64,000 bases of DNA. Source: Bradyrhizobium liaoningense (GTDB lineage: Bacteria > Pseudomonadota > Alphaproteobacteria > Rhizobiales > Xanthobacteraceae). Of the stretch, positions 49,917 to 58,435 are shown in pieces; position 1 is the stretch's first letter, and each line of letters starts with the position of its first letter. Location of the stretch: the NCBI RefSeq assembly GCF_018130955.1, contig NZ_JAFCJM010000032.1, forward strand, positions 1 through 64,000, given 5' to 3'. The translations under genes were made by a program, and so were the position numbers. The notes beneath the pieces are model-generated. The model saw only the letters and a list, made by a program, of their open reading frames with translations, ran no database searches and was not told where the DNA came from.

Positions 49917-50735
49917 ATGACAACGCCCACGGCTGTGGCGCTGGAGGATACGACGGTTGCGTTCCGGCTGGGCGACGACCGCATCTATACGGCGGTCGAG
50001 AAGGCTCGGCTGACGGTCGCGCCGGGCGAATTCGTCGCCATCGTCGGCCCGACCGGCTGCGGCAAGTCCACGCTGCTCAATGTCGCCGCCGGCCTGCTGA
50101 GGCCGGCCTCCGGGACGGTCACGGTATTCGACCGGCCGCTCGCCGATCTCAACAGGGATGCCGGCTACCTGTTCCAGGCCGACGCGCTGTTCCCGTGGAA
50201 GACTGCGATCGATAACGTCGCGATCGGGCTCGAGATCAAGGGTGCGCCGCGTGCCGCAGCCTTGCAGCGCGCGCAAGCATGGTTGACCTCGGTCGGCCTC
50301 GGCGCTTTTGCCGGCCGCTATCCGCACATGCTTTCGGGCGGCCAGCGCAAGCGCGTGGCGCTGGCGCAGGTGCTGATCCGCGATCCCAAGATTTTGCTGA
50401 TGGACGAGCCGTTCGGCCCGCTCGATGCGCAGACCCGGCAGGTGATGGGCAATCTGCTGCTCGACCTCTGGAACGCCGATCGCAAGGCCGTGCTGTTCGT
50501 GACCCATGATCTCGAGGAGGCGATCGCGCTCGCCGATCGCGTCGTGATCATGTCGGCCGGGCCGTCCTCGCGCATCATCGGCGATTGGCGCGTGACGCTG
50601 CCGCGGCCCCGCGACATCTTTGAGGTGCGGCTGGACAAAGAGTTCCATGCACTCCATCGCGAGATCTGGAGCGTGCTCAAGGACGAGGTGATGAAGGGTT
50701 ACGCCCAGTCCACCCAAGCGGTGGAGGCGGTCTGA
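49917..50735 (+). CDS. NitT/TauT family ABC transporter ATP-binding protein
   Basis: A 272-residue ABC ATPase of the nitrate/sulfonate/taurine importer group. Walker A is GPTGCGKST (about residues 44-52), the Q-loop is FQADALFPWKT, the signature LSGGQRKRVALAQ (about 138) and Walker B LLMDEPFGPLD. Its stop and the ATG of the permease gene overlap by one base. Operon: ATPase, permease, then (after a hairpin and possible promoter) the binding protein. Substrate unknown. Confidence 0.92.
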   Translation: MTTPTAVALEDTTVAFRLGDDRIYTAVEKARLTVAPGEFVAIVGPTGCGKSTLLNVAAGLLRPASGTVTVFDRPLADLNRDAGYLFQADALFPWKTAIDNVAIGLEIKGAPRAAALQRAQAWLTSVGLGAFAGRYPHMLSGGQRKRVALAQVLIRDPKILLMDEPFGPLDAQTRQVMGNLLLDLWNADRKAVLFVTHDLEEAIALADRVVIMSAGPSSRIIGDWRVTLPRPRDIFEVRLDKEFHALHREIWSVLKDEVMKGYAQSTQAVEAV

Positions 50736-51523
50736 TGTCGCGCCTCACGCTGCTCGCACTGCAAGTGCTGGTCGCTCTGGTTGCGATCGTGCTGTGGCAG
50801 GTGCTCTCGACCGTGCCGGTGTTCGGCAAGATCCTGCTGCCGCCGTTCTTCTTCTCCAATCCGGTCGACGTGTTCAGCCAGATCGTCAAATGGTTCTCGA
50901 CCGGCGTGATCTGGAAGCATCTCGGGATCACGCTCGTAGAATCCGTGCTCGCCTTCGTGATCGGATCGGTCGGTGGCGCGCTGGTCGGTTTCTGGTTCGC
51001 GCGGCAGCCGCGCGTCGCGGCCGTATTCGACCCCTACGTAAAAATGATCAACGCGCTCCCGCGCGTCGTGCTTGCACCGATCTTCGCGTTGTGGCTTGGC
51101 CTCGGAATCTGGTCGAAGGTCGCGCTCGGCGTGACGCTGGTGTTCTTCATTGTGTTCTTCAACGTCTACCAGGGCGTCAAGGAAGTCAGCCGCACCGTGC
51201 TCGACAATGGCCGGATGCTCGGCATGAGCGAGGCGCAGTTGACGCGCCACGTCTACTTTCCGTCGGCGCTGTCCTGGATGTTCTCCTCGCTGCACACCTC
51301 CGTCGGCTTTGCCGTGGTCGGTGCCGTCGTCGGCGAGTATCTCGGGTCCGCTGCCGGCCTCGGCTATCTGATCCAGCAGGCCGAGGGTATCTTCGACGTC
51401 GCAGGCGTGTTCGCCGGCATGTTCGTGCTGTCGGCCTTCGTCATCCTGATCGATTTTGGCGTGACGCTGGTCGAGCGCCGGCTGCTGGTGTGGCGGCCGG
51501 CCGCGACTGATGGGCGAGGGTAG
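50735..51523 (+). CDS. NitT/TauT family ABC transporter permease
   Basis: A 262-residue inner-membrane protein with about six hydrophobic segments. The EAA coupling loop appears as ALPRVVLAPIFALWLG with GRMLGMSEAQLTRHVYFPSALSW further on (about 150-172), both typical of TauC/SsuC-like permeases. It starts in the last base of the ATPase stop. A hairpin lies 33 bases after its stop, and the binding protein gene begins beyond it. Confidence 0.9.
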   Translation: MSRLTLLALQVLVALVAIVLWQVLSTVPVFGKILLPPFFFSNPVDVFSQIVKWFSTGVIWKHLGITLVESVLAFVIGSVGGALVGFWFARQPRVAAVFDPYVKMINALPRVVLAPIFALWLGLGIWSKVALGVTLVFFIVFFNVYQGVKEVSRTVLDNGRMLGMSEAQLTRHVYFPSALSWMFSSLHTSVGFAVVGAVVGEYLGSAAGLGYLIQQAEGIFDVAGVFAGMFVLSAFVILIDFGVTLVERRLLVWRPAATDGRG

Positions 51524-51556
51524 CGACCAAACATCGAAAACAACCCCATGCACAGT

Positions 51557-51590
51557 AGCCCGGGGCGGTCAATCCCGGGCTTCGTATTTT
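51557..51590 (+). terminator. hairpin after the NitT/TauT permease gene
   Basis: AGCCCGGG / CCCGGGCT perfect 8-base stem with a 9-base loop, followed by TCGTATTTT. Probably a terminator, separating the ATPase-permease pair from the binding protein gene. Confidence 0.6.
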
Positions 51591-51601
51591 ACGAAATCTA
51601 C

Positions 51602-51631
51602 TTGACGCGTCGGGCAAAACGAGTGTATGTT
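51602..51631 (+). promoter_or_regulatory. possible sigma-70 promoter for the binding protein gene
   Basis: TTGACG and TATGTT separated by 18 bases, about 230 bases upstream of the binding protein ATG. The rest of the 338-base gap (51524-51861) holds the hairpin above and no supported gene. Confidence 0.4.
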
Positions 51632-51861
51632 GGTATCATCGCGATTGTCGCGGCTCAATCCAACAGCTTTGTATCGTCAGGCGCCTGCGGCGGCGTCTTG
51701 ATGGCGATCGCCTTGATCGCGCGGCCGTTCGGCTTGCTCCCGCCATGCGGCGTGCTCTTCCGAGTTATTGCGTCGAAAGACGGATGAACAGGGTCTTGCG
51801 CCGAGCTTCTCAAGCCCGGTCGGCTCCTCTATGGTGCCGCCAGCCGAACGGAGGAAAACCA

Positions 51862-52890
51862 ATGAAGAACACGATTGCCAGGCTCGCGGGCGCGCTGCTC
51901 GCGCTCACCCTCTCAAGCGGTCTTGCCGCAGCGCAAAGCAAGGTCACCATCGCCGTCGGCGGCGGCGCCTGCCTGTGCTACCTGCCCACGGTGCTGGCGA
52001 AGCAACTGGGCGAATATGAGAAGGCCGGCGTCAATGTCGAGCTCGTGGACCTCAAGGGCGGCTCGGATGCGCTCAAGGCCGTGCTCGGCGGCAGCGCCGA
52101 CGTGGTTTCCGGCTATTTCGACCATTGCGTCAACCTTGCCGCAAAGAAGCAGGAACTCCAGGCCTTCGTGGTCTATGACCGCTATCCCGGCCTCGTGCTT
52201 GTGGTGTCGCCCTCGCACACGGGTGAGATCAAGTCGATCAAGGATCTCGCCGGCAAGAAGGTCGGCGTAAGCGCGCCCGGTTCGTCGACCGACTTCTTCC
52301 TGAAGTTTCTCCTGAAGAAGAACGGCCTCGATCCTGCCGGTACGGCCGTGATCGGCGTCGGTCTCGGCGCCACGGCCGTGGCCGCGATGGAGCAGGGGCA
52401 GATCGACGCCGCCGTGATGCTCGATCCCTCCGTCACCGTGCTGCAGGGCAACCACAAGGATCTGCGTATCCTCAGCGACACCCGCACGCAGAAGGATACG
52501 CTCGAGACCTTTGGCGGCGAATATCCAGGTGGCGCGCTCTACTCGACCGCAGCCTGGGTCAACGGCCACGAGAAAGAGACGCAGGCGCTTACCAACGCGA
52601 TCCTGAACACGCTGACCTGGATCCACTCCCACACGCCGGAAGAGATCATGGCGAAGATGCCGGACGAGCTGGTCGGCAAGAACAAGGATCTCTATCTCGC
52701 CGCGCTGAAGAACACGATCCCGATGTTCTCCACGACCGGCAAGATGGATCCGAAGGGTGCGGACGCCGTGCTCGCGGTGTTCAGCGTTGGCTCGCCCGAG
52801 GTCGCCAACGCCAAGATCGACGTCAGCAAGACCTTCACCAACAAGTTCGTCGACCAGGCCAAGAAGACTACGGGAATGAATGCCAAATAA
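51862..52890 (+). CDS. NitT/TauT family ABC transporter substrate-binding protein
   Basis: A 342-residue periplasmic binding protein. Residues 1-25 are a signal peptide (LAGALLALTLSSGLAAAQ). The mature protein starts with KVTIAVGGGACLCYLPTVLA, a beta strand and helix typical of NMT1/SsuA-like proteins, then GGSDALKAVLGGSADV and KDLAGKKVGVSAPGSSTDFF. The unusual Cys pair in GGACLCYLP is near the ligand site of the family. A GGAGGAAAA ribosome site precedes the ATG. It is the binding partner of the ATPase-permease pair upstream, although it may have its own promoter. Ligand unknown. Confidence 0.88.
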   Translation: MKNTIARLAGALLALTLSSGLAAAQSKVTIAVGGGACLCYLPTVLAKQLGEYEKAGVNVELVDLKGGSDALKAVLGGSADVVSGYFDHCVNLAAKKQELQAFVVYDRYPGLVLVVSPSHTGEIKSIKDLAGKKVGVSAPGSSTDFFLKFLLKKNGLDPAGTAVIGVGLGATAVAAMEQGQIDAAVMLDPSVTVLQGNHKDLRILSDTRTQKDTLETFGGEYPGGALYSTAAWVNGHEKETQALTNAILNTLTWIHSHTPEEIMAKMPDELVGKNKDLYLAALKNTIPMFSTTGKMDPKGADAVLAVFSVGSPEVANAKIDVSKTFTNKFVDQAKKTTGMNAK

Positions 52891-52932
52891 TGCGTCAAGC
52901 AAATGGCATGAAGGCGTGATACCCAAGGCGGC

Positions 52933-53637
52933 ATGACATCCCCGACGATTCATCGTGTCACGACGCTTGACCTCGCCGTGAAGCAAATGGCGTGGCCGTT
53001 CGCCGAGGAACGGCGCGTCGACATCGCGGCTCATTTTGCGGAAAAGCAGCGCGAGCGACCGCAGATGTGGAACGGCCGCATCCTGCTCGGGCGCGATCCC
53101 GTGTTTACTGACGATCATTTCGCTGCGACCTATTTCGAGACCGATTTCGCGAGCTTCCTCGCCTGGCGTGACTGGGGCTTTCCGGACAAGGCCGTGTTCA
53201 ACGGCTTTGGCATGGGCGCGTTGCGGACCTCGGATGGGGCCTTCGTGATGGGCGTGATGGGCCAGCACACCGCCAATGCCGGCCGGATCTATTTCCCGTC
53301 AGGCACGCCCGACCTCGACGACGTCAGGGATGGTCGCCTCGACATTCCCGGCAGCGTTGTGCGGGAGATCGAGGAGGAGACCGGCCTTGTCGCGGCCGAC
53401 TACCACGCGGAAGCGCACTGGCACTGTGTGGTGACGGCGGCCGCGATCGCCCTGATCCGGATCATCGATGTAGACGTGCCTGCTGACGCCATCCGTGCGC
53501 GGATCGAAGCCAATCTGTCGGCCCAGGCCGAGCCCGAGCTGTCGGGTGTCCATCTGGTGCGAGGGACTTGCGATCTCACGCCGACCATGCCGCGCTTTGT
53601 CACGGCTTTCGTAGAGCAGCAGTTCGCCTCGATCTAA
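52933..53637 (+). CDS. NUDIX-like hydrolase with an incomplete Nudix box
   Basis: A 234-residue protein. The second half of the Nudix box is exact (REIEEETGL, about residues 152-160, after DIPGSVV), but the Glu expected eight residues before the Arg is Leu, so the box is partial. The FPSGTPDLDDV stretch ahead of it is the usual strand-loop region. NUDIX enzymes hydrolyse nucleoside diphosphates linked to another group; the substrate is unknown and activity should not be assumed. It lies 42 bases after the binding protein gene, inside a series of transporter genes. Confidence 0.75.
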   Translation: MTSPTIHRVTTLDLAVKQMAWPFAEERRVDIAAHFAEKQRERPQMWNGRILLGRDPVFTDDHFAATYFETDFASFLAWRDWGFPDKAVFNGFGMGALRTSDGAFVMGVMGQHTANAGRIYFPSGTPDLDDVRDGRLDIPGSVVREIEEETGLVAADYHAEAHWHCVVTAAAIALIRIIDVDVPADAIRARIEANLSAQAEPELSGVHLVRGTCDLTPTMPRFVTAFVEQQFASI

Positions 53638-53744
53638 AGCCGCGCCTGGTCGCGACTCTATTCGGCTTGACATCGGTTCGCACACCCCATGTGATGGGCA
53701 AAAAAGAAGAGCAAAAAGAATGCATTGCACAATGGGAGGATCTG

Positions 53745-55055
53745 ATGCGCTTGCGCAAGACTGCCCGCTTGCTGTGTCGGTTGATGGTCGCGGTCGCCGC
53801 GACGGGGCTGGCGGCGTCCGCTGAGGCTCAGGAAAAGAAGCTCAAGATCGGCGTCATCTATGACCTGACCGGGCCGCTCGCCGGCGGCGGATCGGAGCTG
53901 CAATATATCGGCGCCAAGATCATGCTCGACCAGTATGGCAAGACCGGAGTCGAGGGCTACAAGATCGAGGCCATCTATGCCGATGCCCAAAGCAAGCCGG
54001 ACGTCGCCATCAACGAGGCGGTTCGCCTGATCGAGCAGGAAAAGGTCGACATGCTGCTCGGCTTTTTCTCCTCTGCGCAATGCGTGCCGGTGGCAGCCCG
54101 AGTGGAGCAGGCGAAGAAGTTCATGTGGATCACCACCTGCATTTCCTCAGCCGTGCTCGCGGACAAGAATTACAAGTACATATTCCGTCCGCAGGCAAGC
54201 GGCGATCAGTTCGGCATGATGACGATGGACTTCATCGCGCAGAATTCCAAGGAGAAGTTCGGCAAGGAGCCGAAGGATCTGCGGGTCGCAATCATCCACG
54301 AAGACGGTGCCTATGGCGTCGACGTCTCCAAGGGCAACGAGGCCGGCGCGAAGAAGGCCGGCTTCAATGTTGTCCTGAAGGAAGGCTATTCCGCGACCGC
54401 GCCGGACCTCTCCGCGCTGGTGACCAAGCTGAAGCGCGCCAAGCCCGACGTGGTCTTTCACACCGGATACAATCCCGACATCACGCTGTTGCTGCGCCAG
54501 GCGCGCGAGCAGGGGTTGAAGTTCGGCGCCCTCGTCGGCCATGGCGCCGGCTATGGCGTCTACGAGAAGCTGAAGGAAGGGCTTGGCAGCGACGTCAACT
54601 ATGTCTTCAACACCGACCCGATCTCGATCTGGCTCGCCAACCAGAAGTCCATGGATGCAAAGCTGCCGCCGGTCATCAAGATGGTCGGCGACGAGTTTGA
54701 CAAGGTGAAGCCGGGGGTGGCCATCCGCTCGGCTCATGTCGGAATGGCGGCCTCGAACACCTACGTCTTCATGACGGAGGTGCTGCCGCGCGCGATCAAG
54801 AAGTATGGCGGCGCCGATCCAGATGCCCTTCGCAAGGCGGCGCTCGAGGTCGATCTGCCGGAGGGCGGAACGATGCTCGGCTTCGGCGTCAAGTTCTATG
54901 GCGAGGGCACGCCGATGTCCGGCCAGAACGAGCGCTCCTTCCCCGTGGTCATCCAGTACGTCGACGACAAGTCCTATGTGGTGTGGCCGAAGAGCCAGGC
55001 GCAGCGCGAGGCCGTGCTGCCGCTGCCGAAGGGCACCACCTACTCGAACCAGTAG
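53745..55055 (+). CDS. branched-chain amino acid-type ABC transporter substrate-binding protein
   Basis: A 436-residue periplasmic binding protein of the Leu/Ile/Val family (type I fold). After a signal peptide (residues 1-27, ending SAEAQ) the first lobe starts KLKIGVIYDLTGPLAGGGSE. Then come LIEQEKVDMLLGFFSSAQC, the hinge block KYIFRPQASGDQFG, the second lobe VAIIHEDGAYGVDVSKGN and ATAPDLSALVTKLKRAKPDVVF. ATG 53745 is chosen because it gives a proper signal; in-frame ATGs upstream add a long charged tail. It heads the cluster SBP-LivG-LivF-LivH-LivM-PPK2. The ligand is not necessarily an amino acid. Confidence 0.9.
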   Translation: MRLRKTARLLCRLMVAVAATGLAASAEAQEKKLKIGVIYDLTGPLAGGGSELQYIGAKIMLDQYGKTGVEGYKIEAIYADAQSKPDVAINEAVRLIEQEKVDMLLGFFSSAQCVPVAARVEQAKKFMWITTCISSAVLADKNYKYIFRPQASGDQFGMMTMDFIAQNSKEKFGKEPKDLRVAIIHEDGAYGVDVSKGNEAGAKKAGFNVVLKEGYSATAPDLSALVTKLKRAKPDVVFHTGYNPDITLLLRQAREQGLKFGALVGHGAGYGVYEKLKEGLGSDVNYVFNTDPISIWLANQKSMDAKLPPVIKMVGDEFDKVKPGVAIRSAHVGMAASNTYVFMTEVLPRAIKKYGGADPDALRKAALEVDLPEGGTMLGFGVKFYGEGTPMSGQNERSFPVVIQYVDDKSYVVWPKSQAQREAVLPLPKGTTYSNQ

Positions 55056-55070
55056 CGCGGAGCGATAGCG

Positions 55071-55838
55071 GTGCTGGAGGTCAGCGGGCTGGTGAAGCGT
55101 TTTGGCGGCTTCACGGCCGTCAACAGCGTCTCGTTCAAAGTCGATCAGGGCGAGATCCTCGGCCTGATCGGCCCGAACGGTTCGGGCAAGAGCACGATCT
55201 TCAACATGCTCTCCGGCACGCTCGCTCCGACGGCGGGATCGATCATGTTCGCCGGCTCGGAGATCGGGGGGCTTGCGCCCCACCGCATCATCAATGGCGG
55301 CATCGGACGCACCTTCCAGATCCCGCGGCCGTTCCGCCGCCTGACTATTTTCGAGAACGTTGCGCTGGCGGGCTTCTACGGCCAGGGTCGGCACAGCCGC
55401 GCCAAGGCCGAAGAGTCGGCCGAGCGCGCGCTCGCGATGGTCGGTCTGCCGACCGATCGCCACGCCAGCGTCGACGGCCTCGGCGCGGCCGGACTGAAGA
55501 AGCTCGAGCTGGCCAAGGCACTCGCGACCGGGCCAAAGCTTCTGCTCGCCGACGAGAGCCTCGGCGGGCTCGACGAGGCCGAGATGGACCAGGCCGCCGA
55601 CATGCTGCGGCGGATCCGTGACGATCTCGGCATCACCATCATCTGGGTCGAGCACATCATGGGCGTGCTGATGCGCGTGGTCGATCGCGTGATGGTGCTC
55701 GATCACGGCGAGAAGATCTCGGAAGGTCTGCCGAGCGCGGTCGCCAGCGATCCGCGGGTGATCGAGGTCTATCTCGGCACCGATGCCGAGACCACGCAAG
55801 CCGCGGCCGCCGAAGCGCGCCGCCGCGCCGGAGGCTAG
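55071..55838 (+). CDS. LivG-like ABC transporter ATP-binding protein with a degenerate signature motif
   Basis: A 255-residue ABC ATPase starting from GTG. Walker A is GPNGSGKST (residues 34-42) and Walker B LLLADESLGGLD (about 158-169). The family's C-loop LSxGQ is replaced by LGAAG (DGLGAAGLKKLELAKAL, about 139-155), leaving the following helix normal. It pairs with LivF (next gene) in the HAAT-family importer. The ATPase site formed with the LivF P-loop might be impaired, as in asymmetric ABC proteins. It starts 15 bases after the binding protein stop; the LivF ATG follows by four bases. Confidence 0.9.
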   Translation: MLEVSGLVKRFGGFTAVNSVSFKVDQGEILGLIGPNGSGKSTIFNMLSGTLAPTAGSIMFAGSEIGGLAPHRIINGGIGRTFQIPRPFRRLTIFENVALAGFYGQGRHSRAKAEESAERALAMVGLPTDRHASVDGLGAAGLKKLELAKALATGPKLLLADESLGGLDEAEMDQAADMLRRIRDDLGITIIWVEHIMGVLMRVVDRVMVLDHGEKISEGLPSAVASDPRVIEVYLGTDAETTQAAAAEARRRAGG

Positions 55839-55842
55839 CGCC

Positions 55843-56547
55843 ATGCTGGAGCTTCGATCCGTCGACGCCGGCTATGGCAGCTTTCAGGCGCTGTTCGACG
55901 TCAATCTCGACGTGAAGGCGGGCGAGGCCGTCGGCGTCATCGGCCCGAACGGCGCCGGCAAGACCACGCTGATGCGGGTGATCTCCGGCCTGATCCGCCC
56001 GACGCGCGGGTCGATCAAGATGGAGGGCGTGAACGTCGTGACGACGCCCGCGCACCGCATCGTCGGCATGGGGATCGCCCATGTGCCGGAAAATCGCCGG
56101 CTGTTTCCGCGGCTGTCGGTCGACGACAATCTCAAGATGGGTGCCTTCATGCCGGAGGCGCGCGCCAAATATGCCGAACGGCTTGAGATCGTGTTCGACC
56201 TGTTTCCGCGCCTGAAGGAGCGCCGCCACCAGATGGCCGGCACCATGTCCGGCGGCGAGCAGCAGATGTGCGCGATCGGCCGCGCGATGATGTCGGACCC
56301 GAAATTGCTGCTGCTCGACGAGCCGTCGGCCGGGCTTGCTCCGGTCGTGGTGCAGCAGGTGTTCGAGCTCGTGAAGCGGATCCGGTCGAGCGGTCTGACC
56401 GTGCTGATCGTCGAGCAGAATGTGCAGCAGGTTCTGCGCGTGGTGGACCGCGCCTATCTCATCGAGGCGGGCAGCATCCGGGCCTCCGGCACTTCGAGCG
56501 AGATGCTGGCGAGCGACACGGTCAAGGAAGCGTATCTCGGGGTGTGA
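55843..56547 (+). CDS. LivF-like ABC transporter ATP-binding protein
   Basis: A 234-residue ABC ATPase. Walker A is GPNGAGKTT (residues 35-43), the signature MSGGEQQMCAIGRAMM (about 135-150) and Walker B LLLLDEPSAGLAP. Start MLELRSVDAGYG is the LivF N terminus. With the LivG-like protein it forms the ATPase pair of the HAAT importer. The permease gene livH begins 26 bases downstream. Confidence 0.93.
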   Translation: MLELRSVDAGYGSFQALFDVNLDVKAGEAVGVIGPNGAGKTTLMRVISGLIRPTRGSIKMEGVNVVTTPAHRIVGMGIAHVPENRRLFPRLSVDDNLKMGAFMPEARAKYAERLEIVFDLFPRLKERRHQMAGTMSGGEQQMCAIGRAMMSDPKLLLLDEPSAGLAPVVVQQVFELVKRIRSSGLTVLIVEQNVQQVLRVVDRAYLIEAGSIRASGTSSEMLASDTVKEAYLGV

Positions 56548-56573
56548 GGGCGGGCAAGAAACGGGCACGGGAC

Positions 56574-57455
56574 ATGCAGGGATTTCTCGACATCTTCGAC
56601 ATCTATCTCCTGGAGGCTGTGATCAACGGCATCCTGCTCGGCGGCGTACTGGCGCTGCTGGCGCTTGGACTGAACCTGATCTTCGGCGTCATCGACGTGA
56701 CCTGGATCTGCTACGCCGAACTGGTGATGATCGGCATGTACGCCATGTATTTCATGGTGCAGTACTACGGCATCAGCTATTTCATCGCCGCGCCGCTCAC
56801 CGTCCTGCTGGTCGCGGCGCTCGGAGCCCTGCTGCATTATCTCGTGATCGCCCCGCTGCTGTCGGCGCCGCCGATCAACCAGCTGCTCGCGACCGGCGGC
56901 GTGCTGTTCGTGCTCCAGAGCTTTGCCACCGTCGCCTTCGGCATCGATTTCCGTAACCTCGGCATCCGCCTGCCGGTGCTGGCCTTCGGCGACATGAATT
57001 TCAGCTACGCGCGGCTGCTCTCCTTCCTCGCCGCGCTGGTCGGCATGGTCGTGGTTTATCTGTTCATGACCCGCACCTTCACCGGCACGGCGATCCGCGC
57101 CATCTCCCAGGATCGGCAGATCATGGCCTTGATGGGCGTCGACACGAAGAGGATCTATATCATCACCTCGGCGCTTGGCGGCGCGCTCGCGGGGCTCGCA
57201 GCCTGCCTGCTCGTGCTGCAATATGACGTGCATCCCTTCGTCGGCCTGTCGTTCGGACCGATCACCTTCCTGATCTGCGTGCTCGGAGGCCTGGGCAATT
57301 TCATCGGCGGCTTCATCGCCGCCTTCGTGTTCGCCGAGATCATCTCGCTCGGCGGCCTGTTCTCCGATCTCGAATGGGGCTACGTGCTCGCCTTCGCCTT
57401 CTTCATCGTGATGATGTTCATCCGGCCCGCGGGCCTGCTCGCGAGGCGCTCATGA
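56574..57455 (+). CDS. LivH-like ABC transporter permease
   Basis: A 293-residue permease with about eight hydrophobic segments. It has the LivH-type N terminus LEAVINGILLGGVLALLALGLNLIFGVIDVTW and the coupling-helix region GTAIRAISQDRQIMALMGVD (about 175-194). The C-terminal GLGNFIGGFIAAFVFAEI block is also typical. Its stop overlaps the livM ATG by four bases. Several ATGs in the preceding LivF region are in other frames and are not used. Confidence 0.92.
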   Translation: MQGFLDIFDIYLLEAVINGILLGGVLALLALGLNLIFGVIDVTWICYAELVMIGMYAMYFMVQYYGISYFIAAPLTVLLVAALGALLHYLVIAPLLSAPPINQLLATGGVLFVLQSFATVAFGIDFRNLGIRLPVLAFGDMNFSYARLLSFLAALVGMVVVYLFMTRTFTGTAIRAISQDRQIMALMGVDTKRIYIITSALGGALAGLAACLLVLQYDVHPFVGLSFGPITFLICVLGGLGNFIGGFIAAFVFAEIISLGGLFSDLEWGYVLAFAFFIVMMFIRPAGLLARRS

Positions 57456-58435
57456 AGGGTCAGGGACAGTTTGCGGCCTGGATCGTCGGGCTTGCGGCCC
57501 TCATCGTGCTGCCCTTCGTCTACCGCGATCCCTATCATTTGCACATCCTGGTGCTGGTCCTGATCTGGTCGTTTGCGTACACCTCCTGGTCGATGATGGG
57601 GCGGTTCGGGCTCGTCTCACTCGGCCATGGCGGCTTCATGGGGATCGGCGCCTATGTCACGGCGCTGTTGTGGAACCATGTCGGTCTGTCGCCGTGGATC
57701 GGCATTCCCATCAGCATGGTCGCGGCCGGCGCACTGGCGCTGATCGTCGGCTATCCCTGCTTCCGTTTCCGCATCACCGGGCACTATTTCGTGCTTGTGA
57801 CGCTGGCGCTGTCCGGGATCGTGCTGCAGGTCATCACCGCGACGCGCGACTGGACCGGCGGATCGCTCGGCTATACGCCTAATCGGGCCTCGTCCAACAA
57901 ATGGCTCGCGCTGCAATTCGACGACAAGACGACCTGGTACCTGATCGCGCTCGGGATCTGGCTCGCAGGCATCGTGATCTGGCATTGGGTCGACCGCAGC
58001 ATGAGCCGCTACGCGCTGGAGGCGATCTCGGAGGACGAAGACGCCGCGGCCGCCGCCGGCGTCGACGTCACCGCGGAGAAGCTGAAGATCACGCTGATCA
58101 GCGCGCTGATGACGGCGCTAGCCGGTGCGATCTACTGCCAGTACCAGATGTTCATCACGCCCGACACGGTGAGCGGCATCTCGGTGTCGCTGCAAATGGT
58201 GTTCGCGGCGATCGTCGGCGGCCTCTACGTCTCGCTCGGGCCGACGATCGGCGCCATCATCACCATTCTCCTGGCAGAGACCCTGCGTATCGGCTTCGGA
58301 ACCAAGGCGGTCGGCTGGGACAATCTCGTCTACGGCCTGTTGCTGGTTCTCTTCATCATATTCCTTCCCAAGGGCATCCTTGGTAGCGTGCTCGACCGCT
58401 TGAAGCCGCAACGCAAGGTATCCCCGAGCTCATGA
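57452..58435 (+). CDS. LivM-like ABC transporter permease
   Basis: A 327-residue permease with about nine hydrophobic segments and the LivM block GRFGLVSLGHGGFMGIGAYV (residues about 50-69), then CFRFRITGHYFVLVTLALSGIV (about 104-125), and the coupling helix in YALEAISEDEDAAAAAGVDV (about 189-208). Completes the HAAT-type importer with LivH, LivG, LivF and the binding protein. Its stop overlaps the PPK2 ATG by four bases (ATGA), so translation of the transporter and the kinase is coupled. Confidence 0.92.
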   Translation: MKGQGQFAAWIVGLAALIVLPFVYRDPYHLHILVLVLIWSFAYTSWSMMGRFGLVSLGHGGFMGIGAYVTALLWNHVGLSPWIGIPISMVAAGALALIVGYPCFRFRITGHYFVLVTLALSGIVLQVITATRDWTGGSLGYTPNRASSNKWLALQFDDKTTWYLIALGIWLAGIVIWHWVDRSMSRYALEAISEDEDAAAAAGVDVTAEKLKITLISALMTALAGAIYCQYQMFITPDTVSGISVSLQMVFAAIVGGLYVSLGPTIGAIITILLAETLRIGFGTKAVGWDNLVYGLLLVLFIIFLPKGILGSVLDRLKPQRKVSPSS

